From: Schwartzia sp. (in: firmicutes)
Lineage (GTDB): Bacteria > Bacillota > Negativicutes > Selenomonadales > Selenomonadaceae
Length of the DNA: 8,346 bases
Assembly (NCBI GenBank): GCA_024691625.1
Contig: JAILNL010000130.1
Span: 1 to 8,346, forward strand
Direction of reading: 5' to 3'
Shown here piece by piece: positions 6,016-8,346 of the stretch. Within the stretch, counting starts at the first letter, position 1, and each line of letters starts with the position of its first letter. The notes below the pieces were generated by a model. The model searched no databases and was not told the DNA's origin. It saw nothing but the letters and a program-made list of their open reading frames with translations. The position numbers and the translations under genes were made by a program.

Positions 6016-6940
6016 CGAGGCGGCAGAATGCCTCCGTAAAGCAAAATCGGTTATCATCACTGCACACGTCAGCCCTGACGGGGATGCTATAGGTTCTACC
6101 CTCGCGCTTTGCGCTTATATGCGAGCCGCGGGGAAAAAAGCAGATGTTGTTATTGACGACAAGCTGCCGAAGAACATGGCATTTCTTCCGGGGTATGATG
6201 CGATTCTGCGTCCTGCGTATTACAAGGGCAGCGCAGACCTTCTTGTCATTATTGATACGGATACCAGCCGTATTGAGGGTGTAGCGGAGATTGCAAAAGG
6301 TCTTCCTGTACTCAATATCGACCATCACATTTCAAACAATGAGATGGCTGATTATATCTTTATTGAAAAACGTGCGGCAGCCTGCGAGATGGTATATGAG
6401 ATACTGACGCAGCTTAAGGCTGATATTACGCTGGATATTGCTCTTCCTCTCTATACCGGTCTTGCTACGGACACGGGCTTCTTCAAGTTTTCCAATACGC
6501 GTTCTTCCACTATGCGTGCCGCAGCGGCACTGATTGACGCGGGTGTTCAGCCGAATGTTGTCTCTGAGGCAACGGAGGCAAAATCCGAGGCAATCGTGCG
6601 CGGACAGATGGCAGCTCTTCAGACAATGGAGGTTATAGCCGGAGGACGTGTGGCAGGACTTTTCCTCGGGTGGGAACTCATGCAGAATATTGAGTCTACC
6701 GATGGCTTTATAGATATGGTGCGTGTTATCGAGGGTGTAGATGTTGCCGTCCTTATTAAATGCGTAGACGAAAACGTTTGCCGAGTCAGTATGCGCTCCA
6801 AAGGACTCGATGTGAGCAAGGTTGCAGGTGAGTTCGGCGGAGGCGGTCATATCCGTGCGGCAGGCTGCACATTGAAAATGGCACTGCCTGAAGCAAAGAA
6901 AGAGATTCTTGAAGCGATTGAGAGGGCTTTGGAAGCATGA
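5993..6940 (+). CDS. nrnA: DHH/DHHA1 phosphoesterase, NrnA type (nanoRNase / pAp phosphatase)
   Basis: NrnA-type enzymes degrade RNA fragments of two to five nucleotides and dephosphorylate 3'-phosphoadenosine 5'-phosphate in the cytoplasm, using Mn ions. In the 315-residue product the metal-binding motifs are intact: HVSPDGDAIGS (H25, D29, D31), IIDTDTS (D88), NIDHHISN (DHH at 110-112) and TGLATDTGFFKF (D160). The C-terminal DHHA1 domain carries the substrate-binding GGGGH loop (282-286) in EFGGGGHIRAAGC. The start at 5993 is chosen by ribosome-binding-site spacing; ATG 5987 would add two residues. It overlaps rbfA by 23 nt and truB by 4 nt (ATGA), so translation is probably coupled. Substrate preference between nanoRNA, pAp and cyclic dinucleotide products cannot be read here. 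Confidence 0.93.
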   Translation: MGKKIGLNEAAECLRKAKSVIITAHVSPDGDAIGSTLALCAYMRAAGKKADVVIDDKLPKNMAFLPGYDAILRPAYYKGSADLLVIIDTDTSRIEGVAEIAKGLPVLNIDHHISNNEMADYIFIEKRAAACEMVYEILTQLKADITLDIALPLYTGLATDTGFFKFSNTRSSTMRAAAALIDAGVQPNVVSEATEAKSEAIVRGQMAALQTMEVIAGGRVAGLFLGWELMQNIESTDGFIDMVRVIEGVDVAVLIKCVDENVCRVSMRSKGLDVSKVAGEFGGGGHIRAAGCTLKMALPEAKKEILEAIERALEA

Positions 6941-7809
6941 AGGACGGATTCATCAATTTTTTGAAGCCGCCCGGCATGACATCACATGACGCTGTGAGCT
7001 ATGTACGCAGGATTTTGAATGTGAAACGTGTCGGTCATGCGGGCACACTGGACCCGGGAGCATCGGGAGTTCTTCCCGTTGCGGTGGGAAAGGCTGCAAG
7101 ACTCATCGAATATCTCGATGAGGTATCCAAGTCATATCGTGCCGAGCTTCTTTTCGGAATCGAGACGGACAGCGGCGATGACCTCGGTGAGGTCGTTGAA
7201 AGCTCTGACGCGCTGATGCCGGATGATGAAACCATACAGAAAGCCGTTCTTTCACAGACTGGAGCGATAGATCAGGTTCCGCCTGTGTATTCGGCAGTGA
7301 AGATTAATGGGCGGCGGGCATGTGATTTGGCCCGCCGCAATTTTTCTGTGGAGATACCGTCCCGTCAGGTGACGATTCATCGTCTCGAGGTATTGGAGAA
7401 GCGTGAAAAGGGGCTGCTTTTGGATATAGACTGCTCAAAGGGGACGTATATACGCTCTATATGCAGGGATATCGGAAGAGCTGCGGGAGTTCCGGCGACT
7501 ATGGCATTTCTGCTTCGTACCCGCGTAGGTGAATTTCATCTTGCGGATTCAGTATCTCCTGAAGAGCTTGAGCAGCTCGGCGAGGAAGCACTGCAGGCAC
7601 CGGAGGCATATCTTCTTCATCTGGAACGGTATGATGTTCCGTCACACCGCATCGCGGCAATGAAGAATGGTCTGCCGAATCACGACACAAAGGTGAAGTT
7701 TTCGGACGGGCAGCGTATCAGACTTTATGGCGGAGAAGAATTTCTCGGTATAGGAAAATACAACGCGGACAATGCTTCGGTTTACCCGGATAAAATGTAC
7801 CGCGTCTGA
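6937..7809 (+). CDS. truB: tRNA pseudouridine(55) synthase TruB
   Basis: TruB converts U55 in the T-loop of tRNAs to pseudouridine. The 290-residue protein starts with the family GFINFLKPPGMTSHDAV (4-20) and has the catalytic motif GHAGTLDPGASGVLP (33-47) with nucleophile D39. It also has the KSY active-site tyrosine (Y67), VYSAVK (117-122) and GTYIRS (169-174), all typical of the family. The C-terminal part (about 240-290) resembles the small PUA-like domain found in Bacillota TruB. The start overlaps the nrnA stop in an ATGA, with AGAGGG at 6921-6926 as a possible ribosome binding site. ribF follows after 14 bases, the standard truB-ribF pairing. Confidence 0.97.
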   Translation: MKDGFINFLKPPGMTSHDAVSYVRRILNVKRVGHAGTLDPGASGVLPVAVGKAARLIEYLDEVSKSYRAELLFGIETDSGDDLGEVVESSDALMPDDETIQKAVLSQTGAIDQVPPVYSAVKINGRRACDLARRNFSVEIPSRQVTIHRLEVLEKREKGLLLDIDCSKGTYIRSICRDIGRAAGVPATMAFLLRTRVGEFHLADSVSPEELEQLGEEALQAPEAYLLHLERYDVPSHRIAAMKNGLPNHDTKVKFSDGQRIRLYGGEEFLGIGKYNADNASVYPDKMYRV

Positions 7810-7823
7810 AAGGAGGGGAGAAC

Positions 7824-8346
7824 ATGGAGCTTATTTCGGATTGGAAGGATTTATCGGAAAAATGGATGCACGGAGCATGTGCCCTCGGAACATTGGACGG
7901 TCTCCACCGCGGACACAAGGCGGTTATCCGCAAGGCTGTTGAGTATGCAAAAGAAAGAGGCGTACCTTCGGTCGTATTTACGTTTTCCAATCACCCGCGT
8001 TCTGTTGTTTCTCCCGAAAAAGCGCCTCTTCTAATTGAAAATGAAGAGGTACGCCGTATGCATCTGTCGGGTATGGGGGTAGATCTGCTTTTTGAACCTG
8101 TTTTTACAAAGGAAATGGCAGGTACAGAGCCTAAAGCATTTCTTACCCTGCTGCAGAAATATCTTGCCCCGTCATTTGTAACCGCCGGGCCGAATTATAC
8201 GTTTGGACGTTTTGGGGCCGGACGTGCGGAGACACTGGCTGAGGAAGGAAAAAATTACGGGTTTGAAGCAGAGATATGCTCACCTGTATATGAGAGTGGC
8301 GAGATGATATCAAGTACGGGCATAAGAAAGCATATTCTTGACGGCA
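7824..8346 (+). CDS. ribF: Bifunctional riboflavin kinase/FAD synthetase RibF, 3' end outside window
   Basis: Only the first 174 residues of a protein usually near 310 are present; the frame is open to the last base. This part is the FMN adenylyltransferase domain, which makes FAD from FMN and ATP. It shows the nucleotide-binding GTLDGLHRGH (22-31), TFSNHP (53-58), GPNYTFGRFGAG (122-133) and ISSTGIRKHI (162-171). The riboflavin kinase domain should follow downstream. AGGAGG at 7811-7816 lies seven bases before the ATG. The usual GxFDG reads GTLDG here, a mild substitution. Placement after truB is the common arrangement in Bacillota. Confidence 0.95.
   Translation, partial: MELISDWKDLSEKWMHGACALGTLDGLHRGHKAVIRKAVEYAKERGVPSVVFTFSNHPRSVVSPEKAPLLIENEEVRRMHLSGMGVDLLFEPVFTKEMAGTEPKAFLTLLQKYLAPSFVTAGPNYTFGRFGAGRAETLAEEGKNYGFEAEICSPVYESGEMISSTGIRKHILDG

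Noticed and set aside
8307..8327. ISSTGIR in RibF as a broken FMN adenylyltransferase motif
   Set aside because: The position read as Gly is, to my recollection, variable among RibF proteins, and the Ser-Ser-Thr and final Arg are kept.

Overview
The window is a housekeeping stretch of a Bacillota (Firmicutes) chromosome of moderate GC content. It holds most of the conserved rimP-nusA-ylxR-ylxQ-infB-rbfA-nrnA-truB-ribF transcription/translation operon. The gene order, strong AGGAGG-type ribosome binding sites, an encoded tRNA CCA end and an nrnA-type DHH gene between rbfA and truB fit Clostridia or Negativicutes better than Bacillus, which as I recall has ylxP between infB and rbfA. My tentative guess is a Selenomonadales-like Negativicutes, but nothing in the window fixes the genus.

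Layout. Bases 1-30 are the 3' end of a tRNA, probably tRNA-Leu, followed by an intrinsic terminator at 40-68. A minus-strand gene (77-616) converges on this terminator and encodes an ECF-transporter S component (vitamin-uptake type). Bases 617-880 are a divergent control region. It holds a minus-strand extended -10, a pair of 17-bp imperfect direct repeats around that -10, a near-consensus plus-strand promoter with extended -10 (762-790), and a strong 11-bp leader hairpin (819-844) ahead of rimP. From 881 to the end all genes are on the plus strand and tightly packed. Gaps are 2-19 bases, or the genes overlap (nusA/ylxR 4 nt, ylxR/ylxQ 11 nt, rbfA/nrnA 23 nt, nrnA/truB 4 nt). No internal terminator is visible. 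The last gene, ribF, runs off the window.

How the genes work together. RimP and RbfA mature the 30S subunit and IF2 (infB) starts translation on it. NusA controls RNA polymerase pausing, termination and antitermination. YlxR/RnpM and YlxQ are small RNA-binding proteins. NrnA degrades very short RNAs and pAp. TruB makes pseudouridine 55 in tRNA. RibF makes FMN and FAD. The set couples transcription, ribosome assembly, initiation and RNA turnover under one main promoter.

I do not see a new biological system here. The points most worth a second look are the rimP leader hairpin with a competing pairing, the repeat pair around the divergent promoter, the long Asn/Gly/Gln/Arg-rich linker of IF2, the basic N-terminal extension of NusA from a TTG start, and the four-cysteine pattern in YlxR. 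Several start codons were moved from the longest reading frame to fit the ribosome binding site (rimP, ylxQ, nrnA).
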